From contig JAIOUW010000002.1 in assembly GCA_019931105.1 (NCBI GenBank), forward strand, positions 496,001 through 560,000: a DNA stretch of 64,000 bases. Direction: 5' to 3'. Every line of letters starts with the position of its first letter. Position 1 is the first letter of the stretch. The notes under the pieces were generated by a model that did no database searches, had not been told where the DNA came from, and was given only the letters and a program-made list of their open reading frames with translations. This document shows, piece by piece, positions 51,211 through 60,143 of the stretch. This DNA is from Flavobacteriaceae bacterium NBU2977. GTDB taxonomy: Bacteria > Bacteroidota > Bacteroidia > Flavobacteriales > Flavobacteriaceae. Made by a program: the position numbers and the translations under genes.

Positions 51211-53030
51211 AAGGATATCTTCTTGCCCGATGTATCGATAGTGGCCAAGTGAAAACTCGATTGCAAATCGTACAACCTAAACACCTTGGACTCGCTTTTT
51301 TGCGTAGGGAGTCCATAATCCAAAAAAGTAGTAACCTTCAAGACTGCGGGCACCTTGTTTTCTTCGTACCGATAATTCAAGTTAAGCTTCCAATCACCTT
51401 CCAAGGAATCGTCCAAAAAAAACTGCTTGCTAGAATATCCCTTTTTTTGTGCCATTTCCATTTCTGGCGTCGATTTGTCATAATTGTTCCAAAGTACAAA
51501 AAGGTCTTCGGGGTCGGTCAATTGTATTTCGAATTCAAAATCGTCTAGATTCCATTCCAATAAAACCCTTGTCGTCGCGACTTCGAGTTCTTTGTTAATC
51601 TGATTTTCCGATATATCTAGTTCTTTACGTCTTTGCCTTAGAATATTGTTCGTCTCTACCGAAATGAGCAAATCGGCACCAAAGGGGTCAAAAGCAATGG
51701 AATCGAATAACACAATGGCCTTTTCGTACCTCGCGTACCTCAAAAGGGCTTTCGTATAATCGCCCACTTCATTTTGAGCATTGGCGACGTCTCGATTCGA
51801 TTGGGCCGCACTAGACCTAAGTTTGAGTATGTCGAGATAGTGCTGAAGGGCCAGCCCATACTGTCCCATTTCTTCCAAAAAATATGCGATTGCCTTTCTT
51901 ACGGCAACATTGTCAGCGAAACTTTGCTTCGCCATTTCAAGGATGGCAATTGCATTTGTTTCGTCTTGCCATCGTTTTAAAAAATATCTGGAGGTCTCAA
52001 AAAAGTAAACCGGTGAGTCCAAATGGTTTTCCTTGTCTTCATTAAAAATTGTCCATGCCTTTTGCCTCGATTTCGCTTCTTCATATTTCTCGATAAAATC
52101 AAACTTTTTTGGCGTATACCTTGTCGGTTTGTTGGATTCTTTAGTTAAACTATCTACCAAACCCCTGTTATTATAGACTCTTTCTACATCAAGCTCGTCA
52201 ATACGCGTCTTTTCTTTTGTATTGATAATGATTACCCCTCCTGCCCCTTGCGGGCCGTATTTGAAAGCCCCATTTCTTTTCATCACGGCTATACGGTCAA
52301 TTTCGCTAGGAATCAACCACGTAGGAGTCTGCTCATATATTATACCATCTACATCGAAAATTGCAGCTGGCGGCGGGCTTTCGTTATTAATAGAACCGGG
52401 GTTCCAAAGATAAACTCTTGGCGGAGTTGTATCCCTGTGAACGACCATATTCGGAAAATGAGATCGTAATGAGGTCAAAAAATCATTACCTGTCGGAAGT
52501 ATCTGATCACCGTCAACTATCCGCATTGAAAATGAAGTGCGATCTTTATCCAAAATGCCCCTCGAAGTCTTTATCAAATTCTTATTGGTAGGGTATTCGG
52601 CCAGTAGGTCTTTTTGGGTCTTTACCCTCCTTTTCTTCACTTGTACCTCGTCCAATTCTTGAACGTTTATGAACAATTGCACATTCAAGCGGTCTATATG
52701 ATCCTCAATGGCAATCTGTTTCGTATGCATACCCACATGTGAAAAAACAAGTGTATCAGCCACTTTTACGTCAATCTCATAAAAACCCCTCTTATCTGTC
52801 TGGGCACCCTCTAAAGTTCCCTTGAGCGTAATGGAGACACCTTCCAAAGGCCGATTTTCATAATCGGTAACGGTTCCGCTTAGGCTTATGGTCGATTCTT
52901 GTGCCGAAAGTGAAAAGCTAATGATGGCAAGGGACAGGAAAATGGTTTTTTTTAAGCCTAAAATATATCCTAGGTCAAAAAATGGGGCTTTGCCGAACAC
53001 CAGAAATAGTTCTCTATCGAAATACCCCAT
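51207..53030 (-). CDS. Barrel-less TonB-plug/TPR/DUF2135-like protein, paralogue 3
   Basis: The frame gives 607 residues. Reading order: hydrophobic export segment (IFLSLAIISFSLSAQ), CarboxypepD_reg-like sandwich (ISLSGTVTDYENRPLEGVSI to IAIEDHIDRLNVQLFINVQELDEVQVK), a Lys-rich linker, a plug-like domain (DGDQILPTGNDFLTSLRSHFP ... GAGGVIIINTKEKT), two to three TPR-like helices (LQHYLDILKLRSSAAQSNRDVANAQ) and a C-terminal beta domain (VLLEWNLDDFEFEIQLTDPEDL) like DUF2135. There is no barrel. The first ATG (53030) leaves 28 residues before the export segment, and no nearer start codon (ATG, GTG or TTG) exists, so the start is uncertain. It is last of a three-gene tandem array. Confidence 0.8.
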   Translation of the reverse strand: MGYFDRELFLVFGKAPFFDLGYILGLKKTIFLSLAIISFSLSAQESTISLSGTVTDYENRPLEGVSITLKGTLEGAQTDKRGFYEIDVKVADTLVFSHVGMHTKQIAIEDHIDRLNVQLFINVQELDEVQVKKRRVKTQKDLLAEYPTNKNLIKTSRGILDKDRTSFSMRIVDGDQILPTGNDFLTSLRSHFPNMVVHRDTTPPRVYLWNPGSINNESPPPAAIFDVDGIIYEQTPTWLIPSEIDRIAVMKRNGAFKYGPQGAGGVIIINTKEKTRIDELDVERVYNNRGLVDSLTKESNKPTRYTPKKFDFIEKYEEAKSRQKAWTIFNEDKENHLDSPVYFFETSRYFLKRWQDETNAIAILEMAKQSFADNVAVRKAIAYFLEEMGQYGLALQHYLDILKLRSSAAQSNRDVANAQNEVGDYTKALLRYARYEKAIVLFDSIAFDPFGADLLISVETNNILRQRRKELDISENQINKELEVATTRVLLEWNLDDFEFEIQLTDPEDLFVLWNNYDKSTPEMEMAQKKGYSSKQFFLDDSLEGDWKLNLNYRYEENKVPAVLKVTTFLDYGLPTQKSESKVFRLYDLQSSFHLATIDTSGKKISF

Positions 53031-53065
53031 ACCATCAATCTTTTGATAAATATCGCCGTTTAAAC

Positions 53066-54817
53066 TTAATTTCGAACCAATCGATTCTGGACCACAAGTT
53101 TTAGAAATTCTATATTAATATTCTTTTCCACCAATGGCAATAGCGTCACTTTTTTGGTCTGTGATGGGCGGCCATAGTCATTATAGGTGGTTGCTTTGAT
53201 GTAGGTAGGATTGAAACCCTTATTGCCAAAATACGTAATATTGATTCTCCAAACTCCCGGCATATTCTCGTCTATAAAAAATTGTTCGCAACTATACCCT
53301 TTGAGCTTTTCGTCTTTGATCATGTCTGCACTGTTCTGCAGTGTATGGCTCGATATAAAATAATGATTTTCGGGATTGACAAACTGCAAATCAAATTCGG
53401 CCTCACTATTGTTCCATTCAAAAAGTACCCTTGTGCCACCTATATCGGCATCTAATATATCGCCATTAGAAATCGACATCTCGTCACCTTTTTGTGCAAT
53501 GAGATTGGTTGATTCAACCTCTATTATACCGTCAATACCTTCAAAGTCACTGGTCGTTGTATCCAATTTTCGCAATTGTTCGTATCGTGCGTATAGTGAC
53601 AATGCCTTTTTATAGAATCCGTTTTCGGTATAACTATTGGCAAGGTCACGATACGACTGTGCGTATCGCGGTCTTTGCTTGAAAATAGCAATATAGATGT
53701 CCATAGCATCTTTTAATTGTCCCCTTTCTTCATAGGTATAGGCCAATGCCTTTAAAACATTCGGGTTATCTGCAAACAACTCCTTCATTTCGTTCAATAT
53801 TCCAAGAGATCTCTCAGTATTTTTCCATTTGTTCAAAAAGACATTGGACGACTCTATAAAAAAATAGGCCGAATTACCGAACAACTTCTTCTGTTCTTCA
53901 TAGATCCGAAATGCATCATCGGCCGAATCAGCCGAATCGATTAAGCCGATATAGTTGGGCGGTTCTCTGGTGAGTTTGCTGACACCGGTCTTTTCGTCAA
54001 AAATATTGTTGCGAAGTTTTGCATGATCGTACACTTTGTTCGTGCCCTCTTCGCGAATCACATTTCCTCTTTTGGTATTAATGATTATTACCCCTCCTGC
54101 AGCAATCTGCCCATATCTTATGACGCCCGCCAGGCCAGGTATGGTGGCTACGCGATCAATATTGTCGATTTGCAAAAAATCAGGTGCCGTTTCGAAAATG
54201 GTACCGTCGACCTCATAGATAACCGGTCTCGGATTATTAGCAGAACTTCTGCCACGCATATAGATTACCCTTTGGGAACTTCCATTGACTCCATCTGCCG
54301 TTGCCACGGTAATCCCCGGAATTTTTCCCTGTAATGCCGTGATCAAGTCTATGGCACTGGGATTTAAATCGGCGCCATCGATGCTAGACATGGAGTATCC
54401 TGTCTTTGTCGCATCGATATAACCATAAGCCGTTCTAAAGATATTCTTATTTGAGGCATAATCAAGCATCAAGCCGCGCTGTCCTTCTGGCTTCTTTTGC
54501 TGCACAACAACTTCATCAAGTTCTTCAACTTTTGGTACCATATCAATATTGAGGATCGAGGTAACATCCTCAACGATGATTTCAACCGTGTGCATACCAA
54601 TGTAGCTGAAGACCAGAACATCCCTAGGTCTTGCCGTTATTTCGTATCGGCCCTTCGAGTCGGTTTGAACCCCTTCTCCAAGGCCCTTTATTGCAATGTT
54701 GGCATTGGCCAAAGGGTAGCCCATGTCGGACACTACACCACTTATCATGTTGACCTTGTCTTGGGAAACTGCAAAAAAACCAATGAATAATAAGAAAAAA
54801 GTAACTGATAGTCTCAT
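53066..54817 (-). CDS. Barrel-less TonB-plug/TPR/DUF2135-like protein, paralogue 2
   Basis: The 583-residue product has a clean signal peptide (MRLSVTFFLLFIGFFAVSQ). A CarboxypepD_reg domain follows (ISGVVSDMGYPLANANIAIKG ... VLVFSYIGMHTVEIIVEDV, residues 23-95). The plug domain is the most canonical of the three (AIDLITALQGKIPGIT, VIYMRGRSS, PVIYEVDGTIFE, IDRVATI, GGVIIINTKRG, residues about 150-265). TPR helices follow (VLKALAYTYEERGQLKDAMD, YAQSYRDLANSYTENGFYK), then the C-terminal DUF2135-like sandwich (VLFEWNNSEAEFDLQFVNPEN ... GVWRINITYFGNKGFN). With no barrel it cannot be a pore; it is probably periplasmic and may dock on other receptors. Gaps to both paralogues are under 60 nt. Confidence 0.85.
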   Translation of the reverse strand: MRLSVTFFLLFIGFFAVSQDKVNMISGVVSDMGYPLANANIAIKGLGEGVQTDSKGRYEITARPRDVLVFSYIGMHTVEIIVEDVTSILNIDMVPKVEELDEVVVQQKKPEGQRGLMLDYASNKNIFRTAYGYIDATKTGYSMSSIDGADLNPSAIDLITALQGKIPGITVATADGVNGSSQRVIYMRGRSSANNPRPVIYEVDGTIFETAPDFLQIDNIDRVATIPGLAGVIRYGQIAAGGVIIINTKRGNVIREEGTNKVYDHAKLRNNIFDEKTGVSKLTREPPNYIGLIDSADSADDAFRIYEEQKKLFGNSAYFFIESSNVFLNKWKNTERSLGILNEMKELFADNPNVLKALAYTYEERGQLKDAMDIYIAIFKQRPRYAQSYRDLANSYTENGFYKKALSLYARYEQLRKLDTTTSDFEGIDGIIEVESTNLIAQKGDEMSISNGDILDADIGGTRVLFEWNNSEAEFDLQFVNPENHYFISSHTLQNSADMIKDEKLKGYSCEQFFIDENMPGVWRINITYFGNKGFNPTYIKATTYNDYGRPSQTKKVTLLPLVEKNINIEFLKLVVQNRLVRN

Positions 54818-54871
54818 AAAAACAATTTGTGCTAAATATATTACAAATTAAAATTTTGCGACTATTATAGG

Positions 54872-56674
54872 CTAAATCTTCACCTTATAACAGAAATTTA
54901 CCAAATCAAACCGATTCTTAGTTCGAAACAACTCTTGAAGCGTTCTTAATACTAAAAAGTTCTTGGTTACGTTTCGTAATCCCAGTTTATATACTTTGGT
55001 TTCCTTGCGCTGAGAGACGCGTCCGTAGTCATAATATCTTGTTGCCTTCATATAGGTCGGGGTCAATTTTTTATTACCCAGATACTTTGCATTCACCAAC
55101 CAAGTGCCAGGCAATGATTCATCAATCAGAAATTCTTCGCAAGAGTACCCAAGAAGTTTTTCATCGCGAATACGAGCTGCATTTGCGATCAATGCATGCA
55201 TTGAAGTATAATAGTGATTCTCAGGGTTTACAAACTGTAATTCGAATTCCGCTTCACTATCGTTCCATTCAAAAACCAAACGGGTCCCTTTGAAATCTTC
55301 CTCCAGCACGGACTTTTTGACTTCATTCTTGAAAAGTATGTCTCTTCCGTTCAACGTTATAAGGTTATTAAACTCGCGATCCATGATTTTACCAAATGCC
55401 AGGGTATCTTTTTTCAAGAAATCATGGGTTACCAAATAATTATATCGGGCGTATAATGAAGCTGCACGTTTGGTATCATCAATTTCTCTATAACTATTGG
55501 CCAAGTCAAGGTACGATTGGGCATAATTCGGTCTCTGAATAAAAATTTCTTTATATAGTCTATTGGCACCCTCAAAATCAGCATAGCTTTGAAGATAATA
55601 GGCAAGTGCTTTCAAAGCTACAGGGTTAGATGCGAAAGTTTCGATATAAACTTCTAAGATATGGTCCGAAAATGCCAATTCATCGAATTCTTCGCGAAAA
55701 ATTCGAAACATGTCGAGTGTAAAGAAGTAAGAGTCTCCGTAGATTTTACTTTGATCGAGATATATACTCTTGGCTGTTTCAAAATCTTTGGCACGATGTA
55801 AGGCCTTGATGTAATTTGGTTCATTTCTGATTATGTCATCGCCACTAATGGCATCACCTTGATAAATATTTCCCCGAAGTCTGGCCAAATCGAAAGGGCG
55901 GTTGCCATCTTCGTCAGATCCGTGATTGATGTCACTTGTGTTGATAATCACCATTCCTCCAGGTGCAATATCTGGGCCGTACCGACGCGCTGACTGATCG
56001 GGGGGAATGACCCCTATTCTAACTACCTTTCTAATATCCAACTCCACAGGGGCTTCTTTCCAAATATGTCCATCTAGCTCATAGGCTACAGGAGGCTCAC
56101 CCCGTAATGATCCATAACTTGAGACATAAAGAAAACGCTCCCCTCTGATGGTACGAACCGTGAATCCAGGTAATTGTTCGGCAATGGCATCCAATATATC
56201 ACGGGCCTTTCTATTCAAATTTTTGCCGTCAACGACTCGAAGCTCGTAACCGACCAATTCAGGACTGAGGTATCCGAAATTGGAATTAATGATACTCGAA
56301 TCCCTGTAATATTCTCTAGCAAAATATTGCTGCGTTCTACGCTTGCGTTTTGCAACGGTCACCTCTTTTAGCTCTTCGACCTTCTCGAACATCGTAACGT
56401 TCAAGACCCTAGTGACATCTTCGACCTTTATTTCGATAGGTAGCATACCCATGCGCGAAAAAACCAGAACATCACCCTTTTTGGCCTGAATACTATACTT
56501 TCCTTGATTATCTGAAGTTACACCAATATCGCTCCCTTTGACAATAACATTTACACCCTTGAGAACATCATAATCATCTGATATGGTTCCAAAAATAGTT
56601 TTGGTCAACTCTTGGGAAAACACCGAAGCGCAGAAAAGAAAAAAAACCAGCGAACAGATAGATTTTTTCATCAT
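54872..56674 (-). CDS. Barrel-less TonB-plug/TPR/DUF2135-like protein, paralogue 1
   Basis: The 600-residue product starts at MMKKSICSLVFFLFCASVFSQ (ATG 56674 or 56671). CarboxypepD_reg: IFGTISDDYDVLKGVNVIVKG ... VLVFSRMGMLPIEIKVEDV. A basic linker (KRKRRTQQYF) follows, then a degenerate plug (ARDILDAIAEQLPGFTVRT ... VAYELDGHIWK ... GGMVIINTS), TPR helices (ALKALAYYLQSYADFEGANR, YAQSYLDLANSYREIDDTK) and a DUF2135-like domain (LVFEWNDSEAEFELQFVNPEN ... GTWLVNAKYLGNKKLT). The C-terminal part is very close to paralogue 2, while the plug is more divergent. It is the first gene of the array, 55 nt after the M24 peptidase gene. Confidence 0.85.
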   Translation of the reverse strand: MMKKSICSLVFFLFCASVFSQELTKTIFGTISDDYDVLKGVNVIVKGSDIGVTSDNQGKYSIQAKKGDVLVFSRMGMLPIEIKVEDVTRVLNVTMFEKVEELKEVTVAKRKRRTQQYFAREYYRDSSIINSNFGYLSPELVGYELRVVDGKNLNRKARDILDAIAEQLPGFTVRTIRGERFLYVSSYGSLRGEPPVAYELDGHIWKEAPVELDIRKVVRIGVIPPDQSARRYGPDIAPGGMVIINTSDINHGSDEDGNRPFDLARLRGNIYQGDAISGDDIIRNEPNYIKALHRAKDFETAKSIYLDQSKIYGDSYFFTLDMFRIFREEFDELAFSDHILEVYIETFASNPVALKALAYYLQSYADFEGANRLYKEIFIQRPNYAQSYLDLANSYREIDDTKRAASLYARYNYLVTHDFLKKDTLAFGKIMDREFNNLITLNGRDILFKNEVKKSVLEEDFKGTRLVFEWNDSEAEFELQFVNPENHYYTSMHALIANAARIRDEKLLGYSCEEFLIDESLPGTWLVNAKYLGNKKLTPTYMKATRYYDYGRVSQRKETKVYKLGLRNVTKNFLVLRTLQELFRTKNRFDLVNFCYKVKI

Positions 56675-56729
56675 CGGTGCTTGAAACAGTTGCAATTTAT
56701 GGACTGAACCTAAGCGTCATACGATTGAC

Positions 56730-58073
56730 CTAATTTCCTAATTGTTCTTTTTGCCGTGGTATAAGCAATAATTCAGTTTGTCGGCCATTTACGTATCGAA
56801 AGCCATTTTCGCCGAAGAAACCCGCCTCCTCGAACATAATACGAATATCTCTCTTCCACTCCCGAATGTTAACCGTTGTATTCAGTTCAATGGCATAAAC
56901 CGTATTCGGATTCAACGGATAGTTTTCGCCATCATCTTTCATGACACCACCTTGCGCGTCCCACATGCCAATGGTCGTACCGGCAGAGTGTCCATAGAGC
57001 CCCAATGGATGCGTATATATCGCAGGGCGCAGCCCTGCAGCCTTTGCCTCCCCTAAAGCTTTGGCCAAAATCTCGTTGCCTGTACGGCCTTCGGTCATAT
57101 TCTTGGTCAGAAAATCCTGCACTCGATTTCCATCCTTAAAGGCATCGATCAAAAATTGGGGCGCGGTTTTTTCGTTTGGTTTCAGAACATATGCCAGTTC
57201 TTGACAATCGGTGTTCAACCGTAAATAGGTAATGCCAAAATCACAATGCAGCAAATCGCCGGGCAAGATGACCGTATCGCTCGGCCGACCTGAAAACGAA
57301 TAGAGGTGACCGACCAATTCTTCGCTGCTCCTTTGCACATCTACCGTAGGGTGAAACCATGTTTCCAATCCCAAATCGGTTACTTTCTGGCGCATCCACC
57401 ACTCCACTTCCGAGGTTGTCGTAATACCGGGCGTAATCACTTTTTCAGAAAAAGCCTCCGAAATAACGTCATGTGTTATGTCGACCAGTTGGTTGTAAAT
57501 CACCATTTCACGTGGTGTTCTGGTTTCTATCCATCGTACCGCCAATTGTTCGGCCGAACCTACTTTTGAATGGTATTTTTTTGGCAAATATGCCATGAAT
57601 TCATCATGGTCGGTCTTATCAAGCCCGTCGGCAATGTTGTGGTCCTTTGAATAATTAAGACCTATTTTCTTAGGATTGCGCTCTTCTATCAATTGGATCA
57701 GACGTTTCCATTGATCGGGTTCTTCCTCTTTGTTCCAGGCCGATTTGATATTGTCGCCCACATCGTATCTGGCAACTGCCAATTTCTCGATTGTATTCTT
57801 TACCTTATCACGATAAAAAACCAGGATCGTTCTTCTTCGTGCATTCAACCAAGTAGCTGGCAACATAGTCCTCAACACCGGGTCTTCGTTGTATTCCCTG
57901 GAAATTAGAATCCACATATCGATATCGGTATTGTCCATCAACTTGGGAAGCAAATTATCGAACCGGTCGGCCAAAATCTCATCAACGACCCTTGCCCTTT
58001 CATTTTCGGGAAGTATTTGCTGGGCAGAGACCATCATCGTAAAGGCGAACATTGAAAATATGATTTTCTTCAT
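56730..58073 (-). CDS. Secreted M24 family (Xaa-Pro-type) aminopeptidase
   Basis: The 447-residue product begins with a signal peptide (MKKIIFSMFAFTMMVSAQQ) at the ATG 58073; a longer frame to 58121 has no typical start. Residues about 20-190 are the creatinase-like N-terminal domain. The M24 catalytic domain has the metal ligands: two Asp in CDFGITYLRLNTDCQ, His in THPLGLYGHSAG, Glu in YAIELNTTV and Glu in IMFEEAGFF. All five positions are present, so it should be active as a metallo-peptidase in the periplasm. It lies between menE and the plug/TPR array on the same strand. Confidence 0.92.
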   Translation of the reverse strand: MKKIIFSMFAFTMMVSAQQILPENERARVVDEILADRFDNLLPKLMDNTDIDMWILISREYNEDPVLRTMLPATWLNARRRTILVFYRDKVKNTIEKLAVARYDVGDNIKSAWNKEEEPDQWKRLIQLIEERNPKKIGLNYSKDHNIADGLDKTDHDEFMAYLPKKYHSKVGSAEQLAVRWIETRTPREMVIYNQLVDITHDVISEAFSEKVITPGITTTSEVEWWMRQKVTDLGLETWFHPTVDVQRSSEELVGHLYSFSGRPSDTVILPGDLLHCDFGITYLRLNTDCQELAYVLKPNEKTAPQFLIDAFKDGNRVQDFLTKNMTEGRTGNEILAKALGEAKAAGLRPAIYTHPLGLYGHSAGTTIGMWDAQGGVMKDDGENYPLNPNTVYAIELNTTVNIREWKRDIRIMFEEAGFFGENGFRYVNGRQTELLLIPRQKEQLGN

Positions 58074-58135
58074 ATACTTTATGGATTTTGCATTAAAATA
58101 CGAAAAAACACAATTTGACAAATTTCAAAAATGAA

Positions 58136-59215
58136 TCACATTCTGTCCAAAGCGATCTGGACGGTTTTCTTCCTGGCAATTTTATTGTTGGGCGTAAAAA
58201 CAAACTCGGGCACCCCATATATTTCTTTGGGCACCTCAAACTTTTCAAGGTTCGATAGTTCCTTCAGTTTTCTGTCCAATTTCTGGGTATCATGGACGCC
58301 TTCCACGATCAGCACCAATTTTTCACCTAAATCCTCATCAGGAAGTCCCGTTACGAAAAACGGCTTAGGAATAGTTTCTTCCAATTTGGATTCAATCTGC
58401 TCAGGAAACAATTTTATTCCACCTGAATTAATGATATTATCATAGCGGCCCAACCATTCAAATTCATTTTTCGAGATTAACCGAACTACATCATTGGTCA
58501 TGATAATTTCTTCGCAAATGTGCGGAGCATCTATAATCAAACAACTTCTTTTATCTTGAGATATATTGATTTCCGGAAGGACCTTAAAATGGGCATCGGC
58601 CTCGGTAGATCTGATATTACCCATCTTTCTTGCCGCGATATGGGTTATGGTCTCAGTCATTCCGTATGTTTCGTAAATCTCGCAATCAACACTTCGTAAC
58701 TTCGTTCTTAAAGCATTGGAAATGGGCGCGCCACCTACGATCAACGTTTTGATGTTATTCAGTTTTTTCAGGGAATTAGCGACCTGAATCGGAACCATTG
58801 CACAAAAGTCATAGCGCTTTGAAAGCAATTCGAGCGGATTTGAGGAGGGTTGCAAATAATCAAGTTCAAGACCGAGTACCATTGCCCTTACCAACATCAT
58901 TTTACCCGCTATAAACTCGGCAGGCAAACAATGTAAGGCCTTATCTCCCGGTCTCAATCCAAAGAACTTACTGGTGGCCAGGGCCGAATTGACCATATGC
59001 TGCTTCTTTAATAGAATTTGCTTCGGCTTTCCGGTAGAACCCGATGTTCTGACAGATATATGGGGGGTCTCGTTGCACCAATCGAGCAGAAAATCGCCTA
59101 TCGCATGTTCATAAGGGTCCCCCTCCTTGACGAGACTATACCCGACTTCCTTTAGGCCTTCCTTGGAAAAATGAATGCCGTTGAGTTTAAATTGCGGGTG
59201 AATTTCATTCGTCAT
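58136..59215 (-). CDS. menE: o-Succinylbenzoate-CoA ligase
   Basis: The 359-residue AMP-binding ligase activates o-succinylbenzoate in menaquinone synthesis. Adenylate-forming motifs are ISVRTSGSTGKPKQILL near residue 55 (P-loop), a QV-N region (PIQVANSL), YETYGMTETITHIA near 190 and GRYDNIINSGGIKLFP near 270 with the hinge. The C-terminal catalytic Lys is in NNKIARKK. The protein is shorter than many MenE enzymes because it lacks about 80 N-terminal residues, usual in Bacteroidota. Its start overlaps the CPBP protease stop by 11 nt. Confidence 0.93.
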   Translation of the reverse strand: MTNEIHPQFKLNGIHFSKEGLKEVGYSLVKEGDPYEHAIGDFLLDWCNETPHISVRTSGSTGKPKQILLKKQHMVNSALATSKFFGLRPGDKALHCLPAEFIAGKMMLVRAMVLGLELDYLQPSSNPLELLSKRYDFCAMVPIQVANSLKKLNNIKTLIVGGAPISNALRTKLRSVDCEIYETYGMTETITHIAARKMGNIRSTEADAHFKVLPEINISQDKRSCLIIDAPHICEEIIMTNDVVRLISKNEFEWLGRYDNIINSGGIKLFPEQIESKLEETIPKPFFVTGLPDEDLGEKLVLIVEGVHDTQKLDRKLKELSNLEKFEVPKEIYGVPEFVFTPNNKIARKKTVQIALDRM

Positions 59216-60143
59216 CTATTGGTGCTGTATTTGTCGCTAGAAAAACTTCTTTGGTTTCGACTCTTCCGGTCAACCTATCTTTCCAATCGGTCCATCCATA
59301 TTTACGTGCAAAAACAAATAATAAAATAGGAAATATTACGAATACGGGAACAAAGGCATCGAAGCCCAAAGTTGGCTCGGCCACATATTTATATGCAGCA
59401 TCTACCTGAAAGGCGGTACTGTCGGCCGTAACCAACAAAGCGGTCACCAAATTATTGGACGCATGAAAGCCAAGGGCCAATTCAAGACCTCTATCCATTA
59501 AGGTCATTATTCCCAAAAAGAACCCTGTGCCAATATAATAGACCATGATACCGGCACCCATTTTTTCCACTTCGGGGTTGCCAATATGCATAAGGCCGAA
59601 CAATACCGATGTCACTACCAATGGCACCCATCGATTTTTGGCCATAATACCCAGCCCTTGAATCATATACCCCCTAAAGAGATATTCCTCGAAACTGGTC
59701 TGAATCGGAATCAACAGCAAAGCGATTATCATAAGGTATAGAAAGGGCTCGGGTTTAAAATTGAAAACATAATCTTCTGGAGAAAAATACATGTCTATCG
59801 CGGTCAACGAAATGGTAATCGCCGCCCAAAGACCAAAGGCAAAAAATACTCTTTTCCAATCAATTTTTCTTCTTGACGTGGTCAACGAAGTCAATGTCTG
59901 CTTATGTATGTACTTTACCCAAAGAAACAACAATACGATACCCACCACAAAAGGCACCAACATTTCGACCAAAAAACGATTGGCCCCTTTTTTCGCTATT
60001 TCAGAGGCCATTAGGGCCTCTACATCAATATTCAAAAATTTGATCACGGCATAGTTCAATGCCATCAAACCGATAAATCCCATGGGGATCAAAAAATATT
60101 TCCAAAGGCCCAATTCGCCTTTATAACCCTGTTCTACGTACAT
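59205..60143 (-). CDS. CPBP family intramembrane metalloprotease
   Basis: The 312-residue protein has about seven membrane helices and the CPBP (Abi) signature: FEEYLFRGYMIQGLG near residue 155 with the catalytic Glu pair and Arg, and later FGLMHIGNPE and LGFHASNN with the His. CPBP proteases cut transmembrane proteins or act in prenyl-protein and bacteriocin-immunity contexts. It is embedded between menC and menE with overlaps of 10 and 11 nt, so it is co-translated with the menaquinone genes. Whether it acts on the pathway is unknown. Confidence 0.9.
   Translation of the reverse strand: MYVEQGYKGELGLWKYFLIPMGFIGLMALNYAVIKFLNIDVEALMASEIAKKGANRFLVEMLVPFVVGIVLLFLWVKYIHKQTLTSLTTSRRKIDWKRVFFAFGLWAAITISLTAIDMYFSPEDYVFNFKPEPFLYLMIIALLLIPIQTSFEEYLFRGYMIQGLGIMAKNRWVPLVVTSVLFGLMHIGNPEVEKMGAGIMVYYIGTGFFLGIMTLMDRGLELALGFHASNNLVTALLVTADSTAFQVDAAYKYVAEPTLGFDAFVPVFVIFPILLFVFARKYGWTDWKDRLTGRVETKEVFLATNTAPIDDE

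Noticed and set aside
54872-56674. Plug/TPR genes as truncated TonB receptor pseudogenes
   Set aside because: All three have intact frames, export signals and the same complete C-terminal domains after the plug, so the missing barrel is a shared design, not decay.
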